Shown here in pieces: positions 50,399-59,372 of a stretch of DNA of 64,000 nucleotides (its first letter is position 1; each line of letters starts with the position of its first letter). Where the stretch lies: NCBI GenBank assembly GCA_965228615.1, contig CBDDHT010000001.1, positions 434,001-498,000 on the forward strand. The letters run 5' to 3'. Origin of the DNA: CBDDHT01 sp965228615. GTDB taxonomy: Bacteria; Pseudomonadota; Alphaproteobacteria; Rhizobiales; Methyloligellaceae. The notes under the pieces were generated by a model. The model was not told the origin of the DNA, did no database searches, and worked only from the letters and a program-made list of their open reading frames with translations. The position numbers and the translations under genes were made by a program.

Positions 50399-51717
50399 CA
50401 CTGGTGTCCGGGATTTTTCATGCTATTGCACTTGTTTGCAGGATTGGCAGTGAGAGTTGAGGATTTGGGGGCTTTTTTTGGGGCGGCGTTGGAGGTGGTT
50501 TTGAGTTTTCGGTAAGGTCGAACTTGTCATGCAAGCAGACCTTGAGGCGTATGAGCAGGCCCCGCGTTCCCACCTTATGACTGCGCGCGTAGGTCTGTTT
50601 GAAGATGCGCAGGAGCATGAAGGCGATGAGAGCAACATAGATCTGGATCCTGACGGCGTTTTGCGAGTGTCCCATGAAGGATTTGATTTTGAGGTTCTGC
50701 TTGATCCACTTGAAGAAGAGTTCGATCTCCCAACGCTGTTTATAGAGGGCCGCGATCTGTTTGGCGGTACGCGTGTGATCGTTGGTGACGAGATGCAATG
50801 GCTCTTTGTCTTCGCGTTCGACGACGATCTCACGCAATTTGGTATCGTAGAGTGGATTAGTTGCACCGCCGCGAGGCTTCTTATGTCCGACCTTGAGGGT
50901 TTGATCGGCAAGGATGGCATCACCTTTGACGGTCTGAGGCTTGATGTCGCGCCGGTGGGCGTTTGCCTTCAGGCGTGTGATGAAGAGGGCACCGGCCTCG
51001 TGGATCTCCTGCCACCAAGCATAATCGGTGTAACCCTTGTCAAAGACGTATGTCCCTTCTTCTTCGAAAGCCAGGGTACGGGCAACGGTAATATCGCTGA
51101 TCTTGTGGGAAGTGACGGCGAAGTGGACGGGGTGATCGTCAAGAGGATCGTAGAGCAGATGGAGCTTAAGACCGCGGACGCGGGCGTCCGCCTCGGCCCA
51201 TGCAAAGCGATGATCCCTTAAGGGGATAGGCGAGGCATCCAAGAGTTGGATCAGGGCCTTGCCCTGCGCGCGCGGCTTACGTGCCATCGCGCCCATCAAA
51301 CTCTGGCACACATCTCGGAAGAAGGCGTGAGGCCGTTTTGCCGAGGCATCACTGAGTGTCGAACGACGCGGTGGTCTCAAGTCCAGATGATAAAGCGCCG
51401 CCGGCTTTGCCGAAAAGGCCTGCTCGAAATCGCGCAAGCTGTTCAATCCCGCAAGTTGACCAAAGAGGAGCGCCTTGAGATGGCGAATACAGGTCCACGC
51501 ATTGGCGCCGCTCCCGACACCATGATCCCCGTTGTGTTTATCGACCAGAGTTTTCAACATGCGACGATCCAGCGGTTCCAAAAGCTGCTGAAAAGCCGTA
51601 CGGGAATGGGGCACGGCAGACCTCCAAAATCATGTTGCGGAACACGATCTTTGGCTGGGAAACCAGAAAAAGTCTGCTGTGCAATTTGACTCACCCAAAA
51701 AATCCCGGACACCAGTG
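50399..51717 (-). mobile_element. Complete IS4-family insertion sequence (1319 bp)
   Basis: Both ends carry the same perfect 20-bp inverted repeat CACTGGTGTCCGGGATTTTT (50399-50418 and, inverted, 51698-51717). They are flanked by an identical 10-bp target duplication AGTCTTCGCT (50389-50398 and 51718-51727). One transposase gene fills the element. Length, repeats and duplication fit IS4-family elements. The identical duplicates and intact gene suggest a recent insertion. It sits between the DUF6352 gene and the Fe-S protein gene. Confidence 0.95.
50418..51614 (-). CDS. IS4-family transposase
   Basis: A 398-residue DDE transposase, full length. The N-terminal part (FQQLLEPLDRRMLKTLVDKH) is of the DUF4372 type often found in this family. 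Catalytic acids lie in IQLLDASPIPL (about 124), YVFDKGYTDY (about 193) and the Y(2)R(3)E(6)K-like signature YKQRWEIELFFKWIKQNLKIK (Glu near 296). The tail is Pro-rich. All motifs are present and the frame is unbroken, so it may be active. The terminal repeats begin just outside both ends of the gene. Confidence 0.95.
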   Translation of the reverse strand: MPHSRTAFQQLLEPLDRRMLKTLVDKHNGDHGVGSGANAWTCIRHLKALLFGQLAGLNSLRDFEQAFSAKPAALYHLDLRPPRRSTLSDASAKRPHAFFRDVCQSLMGAMARKPRAQGKALIQLLDASPIPLRDHRFAWAEADARVRGLKLHLLYDPLDDHPVHFAVTSHKISDITVARTLAFEEEGTYVFDKGYTDYAWWQEIHEAGALFITRLKANAHRRDIKPQTVKGDAILADQTLKVGHKKPRGGATNPLYDTKLREIVVEREDKEPLHLVTNDHTRTAKQIAALYKQRWEIELFFKWIKQNLKIKSFMGHSQNAVRIQIYVALIAFMLLRIFKQTYARSHKVGTRGLLIRLKVCLHDKFDLTENSKPPPTPPQKKPPNPQLSLPILQTSAIA

Positions 51718-51765
51718 AGTCTTCGCTGGGATGACGTATGGTTGGTCGAGGCAGCGCCGGCACCA

Positions 51766-53823
51766 TCAATTCAAGAAGTCGTCCGGCGTTTTTCCGGTCT
51801 TACGGGCCTGCTCTTCTGCGGCCAGATAGTCATCGGTGGTGCGAACCTGTGGGCGCTCTCCGCCGGCAAAGGGATCGTCGCCCTGTTCCGACATGGCAAT
51901 GACCCGACAATTGTCGCACATCTTGATGAGCTCGAGCTGGTCGGATTTTTCGTACATCCAATGCTTGCCCTCCAGCGTTGAAACGATCCGCTCGACGACG
52001 CCCTTCGAGCCGAACGGCGTACCGCAGCGCACGCAAGGAAACGGCTCGTCTTCGTTGAGAGTCTTTGGTGTCAGAGCCGAACTGGAGAAATCGTAGCGTG
52101 GCTCCAGACTGATGACATTTTCCGGGCAGGTCGCCTTGCAGAGGCCGCATTGGACGCAGGCCGCTTCGGTAAAGCGCACCATCGGCCGGTCCGGATCGTC
52201 GGCCAGCGCATCGGCCGGACAGGCACCGACACAGGCGAGACACAGGGTGCAGCCCTGCGTGTCGATTTGAATTCGGCCATAAGGCGCACTTTCCGGCAAT
52301 GCAATAACGTCCGGTGCTTCAGGTGCTGCCGACTGGAGACGCGAAAGCACGGTTCGCGCAATCTCTCTCTTGCCTCCAATAGCCGTAAAGGCCTGAGACG
52401 CAATGCCGTTGATTTTGGGCAACGAATAAAGTGCATCCTCAACCGCGTCCGGGTCCTGCTCGACAACGACCTTGACCCGCGCGTCGTCTCCGTAACCGAG
52501 CGCCGTCATGATATGGTTGGTCAATGCAGCCTGAGATTCGAGCGCGACCAACTCGTCGGCTTTTTCCGGTGAGGCCAGAACAATGATCTGCTGCGCGCCT
52601 GCAGCGAGGGCTGCCAAAAGGGCTTCATGTCCAGGCTGCGTCACAGTATACAGCGAGAGCGGAAGGAAATTGGCCGGCAGGCCGCGTCCGAAGCGGGCCA
52701 TGGCCGAGATGATCCCGCTCCCGTGACTTTCGTCATGAAGCATGAGGATCGGATTGGCGCCCCCCGCCGCGGAATAGGCGTCCAGCAATGCCCGGCAACG
52801 GGCAATCATGCTCTCGCGCCCCGGATAGGTATAGCTGACGGCCCCGGTGGGACACATCGCGCTGCAGTTGCCGCAACCGCCACATACGAGCGGATCGATG
52901 ACGACGGTCTCGCCCGCCGGCGTGATCGCCGATGTGGGGCAATTGTCGACGCAATTGCTGCATCCGACCTTGCCGCTCCGTCCATGTGCGCAGATGTCGG
53001 CCTTGTAAGTCACATAGAGCGGCTTTTCGAACTCGCCGACATAATCGGCAATTTCGAACATGGCCTTGGCGACGCTTGCGGGATGATTTGGATCGACGTG
53101 GAAATAGCCATCGCGTCTCTGCGTCGCGGGGAATAGTGCCGTTCCGCCCGACATATCGAGAATGACGTCGCAAGTCGAAGTCGCGCCATTGCGCTCCAAC
53201 GTAAAACCGAGTTCGTCCCGTGAGGAGGGAATGGCCGGTGCATAGTCGTCGACCGAAATCTCGAACTTTCCAAGCGTTCCCGTCGCCTTGGTTATGCGCC
53301 CCTTATAGATGGGAACGTCGACGATGCTCGGCGGCATGACATCGTTTGCATCCGTCAGCATGACAGATACGCTGAGTCGTCCTGCGAGCGCGACGGCAGT
53401 ATCAAGCGTTGCCTGACCAGAGCCATAGACCAAACAGATGCCTTCCGACATGATCGGAGTTGTGCCGGCTGGCTCCGTTTCCAGAATAGCTTCTGAAATC
53501 AGAGCTGCCATCTTTGCAAGAGCGTTTCCTTTGGCTTGCGACCATCCGGCCCTCTCACGAATATTGGTGAAGGCAATGGCGTCGAAGCTGTTTTCCTCTG
53601 CGATTTCCTGGAATAGGGGAGCCTCCTGTGTACAGGCGACCAGCATCGGTGCGTCCTCGGAAAGACCGGCTTCGAAGCTCTCAATCTCGGTCCGGCAAAG
53701 ATGCGAATAAACCTTCAGTGTACTGTCGATACCGAGGGCGGCCGCCAGTTTCTCGCCATCGATTTCCATCGTCCGCTCGCAGTTGCAGACCATCAACCGC
53801 CGGCCCTGATACATTGCTGTCAT
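51766..53823 (-). CDS. Multi-[4Fe-4S] ferredoxin-type protein of the FDH accessory set
   Basis: A 685-residue cytoplasmic protein (ATG at 53823; an earlier start would overlap the divergent region). Residues 1-70 hold CNC (13-15), Cys43 and Cys64, resembling the N-terminal cysteine pattern of HdrA-like proteins. Four ferredoxin motifs follow: Cys288/291/295 with Cys278 nearby, Cys314/317/320/324, Cys525/528/531/535, and Cys556/559/562/566. The C-terminal part adds two CxxC pairs (597-600, 636-639). Between residues 340 and 510 lies an alpha/beta domain without cysteines. It is a likely electron-transfer hub. It is divergent from DUF3305 and DUF3306 genes. Partner and direction of electron flow are not known. 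Confidence 0.88.
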   Translation of the reverse strand: MTAMYQGRRLMVCNCERTMEIDGEKLAAALGIDSTLKVYSHLCRTEIESFEAGLSEDAPMLVACTQEAPLFQEIAEENSFDAIAFTNIRERAGWSQAKGNALAKMAALISEAILETEPAGTTPIMSEGICLVYGSGQATLDTAVALAGRLSVSVMLTDANDVMPPSIVDVPIYKGRITKATGTLGKFEISVDDYAPAIPSSRDELGFTLERNGATSTCDVILDMSGGTALFPATQRRDGYFHVDPNHPASVAKAMFEIADYVGEFEKPLYVTYKADICAHGRSGKVGCSNCVDNCPTSAITPAGETVVIDPLVCGGCGNCSAMCPTGAVSYTYPGRESMIARCRALLDAYSAAGGANPILMLHDESHGSGIISAMARFGRGLPANFLPLSLYTVTQPGHEALLAALAAGAQQIIVLASPEKADELVALESQAALTNHIMTALGYGDDARVKVVVEQDPDAVEDALYSLPKINGIASQAFTAIGGKREIARTVLSRLQSAAPEAPDVIALPESAPYGRIQIDTQGCTLCLACVGACPADALADDPDRPMVRFTEAACVQCGLCKATCPENVISLEPRYDFSSSALTPKTLNEDEPFPCVRCGTPFGSKGVVERIVSTLEGKHWMYEKSDQLELIKMCDNCRVIAMSEQGDDPFAGGERPQVRTTDDYLAAEEQARKTGKTPDDFLN

Positions 53824-53995
53824 GAATGCTCCTGCCCGTTCCAGGTGTGGCGCTAAAGAATTCAATAAAAACAATGGGTTAAAATCTGCCCCATGCGCCC
53901 TTCAAGAAAGGGTATTATATTCCCGAGGGAGATACTACAAGGGCGACGAACGGCCACTGGCTTGGCAGGAAAGCGCACCGTTAGAAAGGCAATTT

Positions 53996-54553
53996 GTGAC
54001 GGCTACAACAGCACATTCGGTCACCCTTCCCGTCGGCGTCGTGGTGATCCGGGAAGACAGCGATCATCCATGGCAGGACCATTCCTGGCGGCCTTATGGT
54101 GTTATCGTCGGTGCGCCGACTTGCACGGGCTGGAAAGAGCTTCGGCGCGGGGAGGGCTGGATCCAGTACCACGCCGCGACGCTTCTTCTGGAACTGCATC
54201 GCAAGGAGACGGAGGGTTATCGCGAAAACCTCATGACAGACCGCCCATCGATCTATGTGGTGATGAGCGAGAATGACGAAGAGGACGCACAAATGCCCTT
54301 TGAGGTCGATCTCGTCACGGCCTCCGCCTTCGAAGCGCAGGATTATTGCGACTCCGGCGAGGAGATTGTCGAAGCCATCGATATGCCGGAACAGGTCAAG
54401 GGATGGATCGGCGCTTTCGTCGACGAGCACCATGTCGAGGAAAAATTCAAGAAACGGAAGCGCGACAAGTTGAAGATTGAGGATCACAAGTTCGGTCAGG
54501 AACCGATCTTCGAGTTGCGAAAACGCATGGCGCGAGCGAAACGCGATGACTGA
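53996..54553 (+). CDS. DUF3305 family protein
   Basis: A 185-residue protein. The frame is open from 53822, but residues before VTATTAHSVTLPVGVVV have no coding character and lie in the divergent promoter. GTG at 53996, with AAAGG about 8 bases before it, is preferred. WQDHSWRPYGVIVGAP, GWIQYHAATLLLELHRKETEGYRENL and PSIYVVM fit DUF3305. No membrane segment. Encoded with DUF3306 by an 8-bp overlap and next to FDH genes in alphaproteobacteria; function unknown. Confidence 0.88.
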   Translation: MTATTAHSVTLPVGVVVIREDSDHPWQDHSWRPYGVIVGAPTCTGWKELRRGEGWIQYHAATLLLELHRKETEGYRENLMTDRPSIYVVMSENDEEDAQMPFEVDLVTASAFEAQDYCDSGEEIVEAIDMPEQVKGWIGAFVDEHHVEEKFKKRKRDKLKIEDHKFGQEPIFELRKRMARAKRDD

Positions 54554-55199
54554 AGAGAACGACGATTTCCTTGCCCGCTGGTCTCGCCGCAAGAAAGAAT
54601 CGCGCCAAGGCTTGAGAAAAACGGAGGAAGTCGCCTCTGTCGAAGCAGGCAGCGATACGCAAACGGCCGCATTGGCGGACGAACCTCTCCCGACAGGTGA
54701 AGAGACCGAAGCAAGATCCTCGGAGCATCCGGATCCAGCGGAGGAAACACCAACCGAAAAGCTTACGGAAGAGGACTTCGCCGATGTTGATTTCGACGCT
54801 CTGAGCTATGAATCCGACTATGGCCGCTTCATGAAGGAAGGCGTGCCGGAGTCCATTCGCCGCAGGGCGCTGAAACAGCTTTATCGATCCAATCCGATCC
54901 TGGCGAATGTGGATGGATTGAACGATTATGACGATGATTTCACCGACGCCGCGCTTGCTGTCGAAGTCCTACAGACTGCCTACAAGGTCGGCCGTGGCTA
55001 TCTGACCGACGAAGACATTGCCGAGTTGGATGACGACGATGATGACGAAGCGGAGCTTGAGGCCGAAGTCGCTGAAGTGGAGGGCGATGAGCCTGACAGC
55101 GAAGATGTGATCGCCGATTCACAAGAGGCGATAGACGAGGAGACCGATGTTACCCTTGTCGAAGATGCCGACGACAGCCGGGGCCATGATCGCACTTAA
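54546..55199 (+). CDS. DUF3306 family protein
   Basis: A 217-residue, very acidic protein. ENDDFLARWSRRKKESRQG at the start and DFDALSYESDYGRFMKEGVPESIRRRALKQLYRSNPIL in the middle are DUF3306 blocks. The C-terminal 60 residues are almost all Asp, Glu and Ala and probably disordered. ATG at 54546 overlaps the DUF3305 stop. The acidic tail might bind metal or a basic partner. The next gene starts inside its end. Confidence 0.88.
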   Translation: MTEENDDFLARWSRRKKESRQGLRKTEEVASVEAGSDTQTAALADEPLPTGEETEARSSEHPDPAEETPTEKLTEEDFADVDFDALSYESDYGRFMKEGVPESIRRRALKQLYRSNPILANVDGLNDYDDDFTDAALAVEVLQTAYKVGRGYLTDEDIAELDDDDDDEAELEAEVAEVEGDEPDSEDVIADSQEAIDEETDVTLVEDADDSRGHDRT

Positions 55200-56370
55200 G
55201 GCCATTCGGCGGCGCACAGCGATTGCTGCCGCATTTTTGATGCTGATCCCGGCAGCCGTTGTCGCCGATGACGAACCCAAGGCGCGGGTCCTGACCGCCG
55301 TCGAGATGATGATGGCCGGGGCGCAGGCCGACCGTCTCGATGTTGTGCTTCACCTGTTGAAGCGCGGTGTGGATGTCAATTCAAAGGCAAAGAACGGCAT
55401 CACGGCTCTGATCGTCGCGGCTGGGTCTGGCAGTAAGGACGTGATCGAAGCCCTGCTGGTCCGCGGCGCCGACCTCAATCTGGCAAATGACGAAGGTTGG
55501 ACCCCTTTGATGGAAGCGGCATATCGCGACCGTCCGGCAATTGTGAAACGGCTGCTCCGGGCTGGTGCCAAGGTGAATTCGGTGGAGACCCGGAATGGCT
55601 TTACCGCGTTGATGGTTGCCGCCAGAGGCGACAAGACCGACAGCGTTTCCGCATTGCTCGAGGCGGGATCCAACGTAAATCGCGTCGATAAGAAGCGCGG
55701 AGCAAGTGCCCTCCATCTTGCTCTCGCCAGTCGAAAGAAGATGTCTGCCCAAATTGCGGCTGAGCTTCTGGTCAATGGCGCCGATGCAGATTCGCGCGCC
55801 CGCAACGGCGATACACCGCTTATGGCTGCGATCCGCTCGGGCAAACTCGCCAAGGTTACGCTCGTTCTGTCGGAGAACGTCAATTTGAAGGCGCGCACAG
55901 ACGATGGCCGATCGGCACTCACCGAGGCGGCGGCGCTGGGTCACGATACTGTTGTGCGTCAGCTGCTGCGTGCCGGCGCTAGTCCGTCTGCTGGCGCGGT
56001 AACCGCGTTGACTGAGGCTATCCGCGCGGAATCAATGGCAGTTGCACGCTTGTTGATCGATGCAGGTGCCGATCCAAGCCACCCCGGTCGCGGCGGTAAA
56101 GTGCCTCTGGTGTTGGCCGTTCTGAATGGCGATGAGGAATTGGCAAAACTGCTCCTCGACAAAGGCGCGCCGGTCAACCAGCGTCATGCGAAGGACGGTA
56201 CGACGGCATTGATGTGGGCCGCCAATGCGGGCGAAAAACGCCTGGTCCAACTCCTGATGGACCGTGGGGCGGATCTTTCCATCCGGGCACATGACGGATG
56301 GACGGCAGGGGAAGCTGCCCGCATGGCCGGCCACAACGAGATTGCCAAAATGCTTGAGCGTCAGACGTGA
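55186..56370 (+). CDS. Exported ankyrin-repeat protein
   Basis: A 394-residue protein. A signal peptide (RRTAIAAAFLMLIPAAVVADD) follows the start. About nine ankyrin repeats fill residues 45-390 (units such as GWTPLMEAAYRDRPAIVKRLLRAGAKVN). The start is ATG at 55186, overlapping DUF3306 by 14 bp; ATG at 55147 has a better ribosome-binding site (GAGGAG) but adds 13 residues to the signal. Ankyrin repeats bind proteins; in the periplasm it may hold FDH parts together. Role inferred from position only. It is the last of three overlapping genes. Confidence 0.87.
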   Translation: MIALKAIRRRTAIAAAFLMLIPAAVVADDEPKARVLTAVEMMMAGAQADRLDVVLHLLKRGVDVNSKAKNGITALIVAAGSGSKDVIEALLVRGADLNLANDEGWTPLMEAAYRDRPAIVKRLLRAGAKVNSVETRNGFTALMVAARGDKTDSVSALLEAGSNVNRVDKKRGASALHLALASRKKMSAQIAAELLVNGADADSRARNGDTPLMAAIRSGKLAKVTLVLSENVNLKARTDDGRSALTEAAALGHDTVVRQLLRAGASPSAGAVTALTEAIRAESMAVARLLIDAGADPSHPGRGGKVPLVLAVLNGDEELAKLLLDKGAPVNQRHAKDGTTALMWAANAGEKRLVQLLMDRGADLSIRAHDGWTAGEAARMAGHNEIAKMLERQT

Positions 56371-56413
56371 CCGTTACATGCTGGACCGCGAAGCGTTTTT
56401 ACAAAAATAGCGA

Positions 56414-56728
56414 TCAAGCCGGGGGTCCAAGTGTTTCATCGGCCAGATGTTGGCGGAGCATTTCCCTGTATTGCTCAACCATATGGGTGACGAATTTCTC
56501 GTGCTCATCGACTCCCATCACCGTCTTCGCCACATAGGCATTGTAACGGGCAGCGGCAAAAAGGAACGCCATGTGTAATTCGGTTGCTTGGACGGTGGCA
56601 TTCTCCCGGTTGGCGACGTCAATGAATTTGTCGGCAACCTTGAGAAAGGCGACAGAATCGAGCTTGCCTTCTTTGCGGGCAGCGCGGCGTGCCTTGCGGT
56701 TCGGCATGTCGGGATCAGATGTGTCCAC
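56414..56728 (-). CDS. DUF3144 family protein
   Basis: A 104-residue protein. AAGGAG six bases before GTG at 56728 decides the start over a TTG at 56752. FLKVADKFIDVANRENATVQATELHMAFLFAAARYNAYVA is the DUF3144 pattern, mostly helical. The N-terminal 25 residues are basic. The gene is convergent with the ankyrin gene and divergent from a protease gene, only 28 bp from its start. Function unknown. Confidence 0.8.
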   Translation of the reverse strand: MDTSDPDMPNRKARRAARKEGKLDSVAFLKVADKFIDVANRENATVQATELHMAFLFAAARYNAYVAKTVMGVDEHEKFVTHMVEQYREMLRQHLADETLGPPA

Positions 56729-56756
56729 TGTGGACTCCTTAGGGCGTTGCAAAGTC

Positions 56757-57902
56757 GTGAGCGATCATATCGCTTCGCCGCGGCGGCTGTCACGGGCCGT
56801 AGGAATCGCGCTCGCCTTGGTGTTGATGAGCAGCGGTGGAGGAATTGCGGTCCATGCCGCTGAGGACTGTAAGGCGCCTGACCCGGTCTGCGCCGCCCGG
56901 ACGGCCGTGTTCCAGATCGGAGCGTTCGACCCCTTCGGCTCTGCCGTTCGAATCGCCCCCGACATGCTTGTTTCGAACCGCCATGTGGTTGCCGATGAAT
57001 CGACCGTCAAGATCACGCTGCCTGACGGCAGCAAGATCGATGGTCAGGCCGTCCCGACAATTTTCGCGGGAGACCTTATCCTCATACGTGCCCCTCTCCC
57101 TGAAGGCCCGTTTCTTTCGCCCGCCGAGAATATTGAAGGAAGCTATTTCACGGTCGGTTTCGATCTTTCACGTAAGGCAATCGAAGTCTTCAAGAAGGGC
57201 GAGCTGCTGCTGAAACCGGCGGAAGGCAAACCCTATGCCCGCCTCTATCACACGGCACAAAGTCAGCCCGGCGTCAGCGGCGGTGCGCTGGTCAATGCCG
57301 CCGGCAAGCTGGTTGCAATCGCGACATCAGGCGGCGAGGGGCGTAACGAAGCCATACCGGCATCCCAGATTGCTATGCTTCAGGCGAGCAGCGGGCCTGA
57401 ACACGAGGCGGTCAGCCTTGCTATCGGCAAGGCCTATCGCGAGTGCACGATTCTGGTCGATAGGGCCAGGCGCTCCCGCGATACCATACCGCCGGAGGTC
57501 GCCAAGGAGATCGATCGTTCCTGCTCGGCCAGCGGCAACCGGCAACTCTACGATCTCGCGGGTCAAACCTTCGGGGTGAGCCGAATGTTCGATCGGTCGA
57601 TCGGTTATTTTCAACGCAGCCTGGAAAAGGATCCAAACGCAATCAACACCCGGCTGAGCATTGTCGTTATTCTCAGTTTCGCTCAGCGCTACAAAGATGC
57701 TGCCGAGCATGTCCGCTGGCTGCTCACGATCATCCCGGAAAACCAGGAAGTCCAGCGCTATGCCATCCGTGTGGGCAAGTCGATAGGGGATAAGGCGATG
57801 GTCGCACGCGGTCTGAAGCTGATCGAGGTCCACAATCCGAATGCGTTGGAGGCCGCCAAACGGTTCATCGATGCCCCAGCGCGAACGCTGAAACGCAATT
57901 GA
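56757..57902 (+). CDS. Trypsin-like serine protease with TPR-like C-terminus
   Basis: A 381-residue exported protein, starting at GTG 56757; the open frame upstream shadows the DUF3144 gene. A signal peptide (VGIALALVLMSSGGGIAVHAA) is followed by a chymotrypsin-fold domain with SNRHVV (His), AGDLILIRA (Asp) and QPGVSGGAL (Ser near residue 176). The C-terminal 150 residues hold helical pairs resembling TPRs (SRMFDRSIGYFQRSLEKDPNAINTRLSIVVILSFAQRYKDAAEH). There is no PDZ domain. It resembles but is not a copy of the protease at 46687. An MFS gene follows 59 bp downstream. Confidence 0.85.
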   Translation: MSDHIASPRRLSRAVGIALALVLMSSGGGIAVHAAEDCKAPDPVCAARTAVFQIGAFDPFGSAVRIAPDMLVSNRHVVADESTVKITLPDGSKIDGQAVPTIFAGDLILIRAPLPEGPFLSPAENIEGSYFTVGFDLSRKAIEVFKKGELLLKPAEGKPYARLYHTAQSQPGVSGGALVNAAGKLVAIATSGGEGRNEAIPASQIAMLQASSGPEHEAVSLAIGKAYRECTILVDRARRSRDTIPPEVAKEIDRSCSASGNRQLYDLAGQTFGVSRMFDRSIGYFQRSLEKDPNAINTRLSIVVILSFAQRYKDAAEHVRWLLTIIPENQEVQRYAIRVGKSIGDKAMVARGLKLIEVHNPNALEAAKRFIDAPARTLKRN

Positions 57903-57961
57903 TTGATTGACCGCCAAGGGTGTGTCTTCAGGCCATGAAATCGATTGCCCGCAGATCGGAC

Positions 57962-59161
57962 ATGGCAAGAAATGTCTCTCTGTATCCCTGGTTCAAATTC
58001 AGCCGGAGCCTGGTCTTCTGGCAGGCCGTCTGGTTCCTGTATTTTCAAACCGAATTGTCCGCGGTGGAGGCTATCCTCCTATATGCGATCTATGACGTCG
58101 GGACGACTGTTCTTGAGGTGCCATCCGGCTATATGTCCGACTTGCTCGGGCGCAGATTCACGCTGATCGCTTCGGCGATCGCAGGATTTGGCGGGGCGGT
58201 TCTACTAGCAGTTGGGGGCAGTTTCGAGGTTTTCGCACTCGCGCAGATCCTTCTAGGCGCGAGCGCGGCCTTTGCGTCTGGCACAGACAGCGCATTGTTG
58301 TATGAGTCGCTGAGCGCAATAGACCGGCAAAACGAGATCGAACGACAGGAAATGCGGGCCTGGAGGTTCTCATTCGCTGCCTTGGCATTCTCGGCTGTTG
58401 TCGGTGGCGTCTTGTCATTTCAAACGGACACGCTTCCATTCGTGGCGGGGGCGGCGGCCTTCGCTGCCGTCTTGGTGATCGCGCTCTTTTTCAGGGAACC
58501 TGCCAGGCACCAGACCACAACGACGCGGGCCGGTGAGCTGGCGCGACTTCATTCGCTGAAGAGATCCCTTACCGAGCCGGTTCTCATCTGGCTCTTTGTG
58601 CTTGTCGTCTTGATGTATGTGTTCAGCCATATTCCCTTCGTGTTCGGCCAGCCGTTCATATTGGAAGCTTTGAAGGAAACGGGATTCGAGAGTGAAGCGC
58701 CGATCGTCAGCGGTCTGGTTTCGGCATTGATGATGGTGTTGTCTGTCGCCACCTCCCTCATTGCGCCGAGATTGAGGGCTTGGTTCGGCCTACCGGCAAT
58801 GCTGCTTCTTGCTTTCTCCATGCAGATTGCGCTGTGCGGTATTCTTGCATTGACCAATGATGCGCTTGCGATCGCGCTTCTTTTTTTCCGCATGGTGCCC
58901 GATTCACTATCCAAGCCATTTATCTTGGCACGCGTTCAACCCATGCTGCGTGATGACAGCCGGGCGACCTATATGTCACTGCAGAGTTTTTGTGGGCGCT
59001 TGTTCTTTGCAGCAACCCTGGCGCTGGCATCCTTGTCGGCAACTGAGGCTGCGCCGATGCCGTATCAGGAAATCCAGCAGATTCTCGTCTGGTACATGAG
59101 CATTGGCCTGCTTTGCCTGGGCGCCCTCGCGGTGGCTGCGAGGCGTATGAAGGTTGACTAA
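57962..59161 (+). CDS. MFS transporter
   Basis: A 399-residue membrane protein with about 12 hydrophobic helices. GYMSDLLGRRFTLIASAIAG is the major-facilitator loop 2-3 motif (G-x-x-x-D-x-x-G-R-R). The N-terminus NVSLYPWFKFSRSLVFWQAVWF and the loss of charged residues within helices are typical of drug/proton or unknown-substrate exporters. Starts at 57920 (TTG) and 57935 (ATG) are also open; ATG at 57962 gives a usual short N-terminus. It is 59 bp after the protease gene. Substrate unknown. Confidence 0.88.
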   Translation: MARNVSLYPWFKFSRSLVFWQAVWFLYFQTELSAVEAILLYAIYDVGTTVLEVPSGYMSDLLGRRFTLIASAIAGFGGAVLLAVGGSFEVFALAQILLGASAAFASGTDSALLYESLSAIDRQNEIERQEMRAWRFSFAALAFSAVVGGVLSFQTDTLPFVAGAAAFAAVLVIALFFREPARHQTTTTRAGELARLHSLKRSLTEPVLIWLFVLVVLMYVFSHIPFVFGQPFILEALKETGFESEAPIVSGLVSALMMVLSVATSLIAPRLRAWFGLPAMLLLAFSMQIALCGILALTNDALAIALLFFRMVPDSLSKPFILARVQPMLRDDSRATYMSLQSFCGRLFFAATLALASLSATEAAPMPYQEIQQILVWYMSIGLLCLGALAVAARRMKVD

Positions 59162-59372
59162 TAGGACGATTTGATCCGACCGACTCTTTTGCGATTTGAC
59201 AATCCGGAAAGCGCTAGGTCGAGATCGGCAATGTGCAGAGGCGTTGATCGATTCTATGCAGCTAGAGCACGATTTCACCAACGTCAGGAAAATGCGGGTG
59301 GAAGATTGCCTGCGGTTTCATCGTTATCATGATCACCAGAAACCGGGCACCATGAACAGACGGAGATGACTG

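Larger units (their letters stand above)
50321..51736. repeat. Palindromic intergenic repeat split by the IS4 element
   Basis: The outer ends CGTCATTCC (50321) and GGGATGACG (51728-51736) are near-inverted repeats. The left half holds the hairpin ATTCCTGC-gaag-GCAGGAAT (50325-50344), and the right half holds ATCCCAG-tcttcg-CTGGGAT, which is restored when the IS and one duplicate are removed. The original element was about 87 bp. A diverged copy lies at 20004-20110. The IS insertion is in the loop of the right hairpin. Confidence 0.75.
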
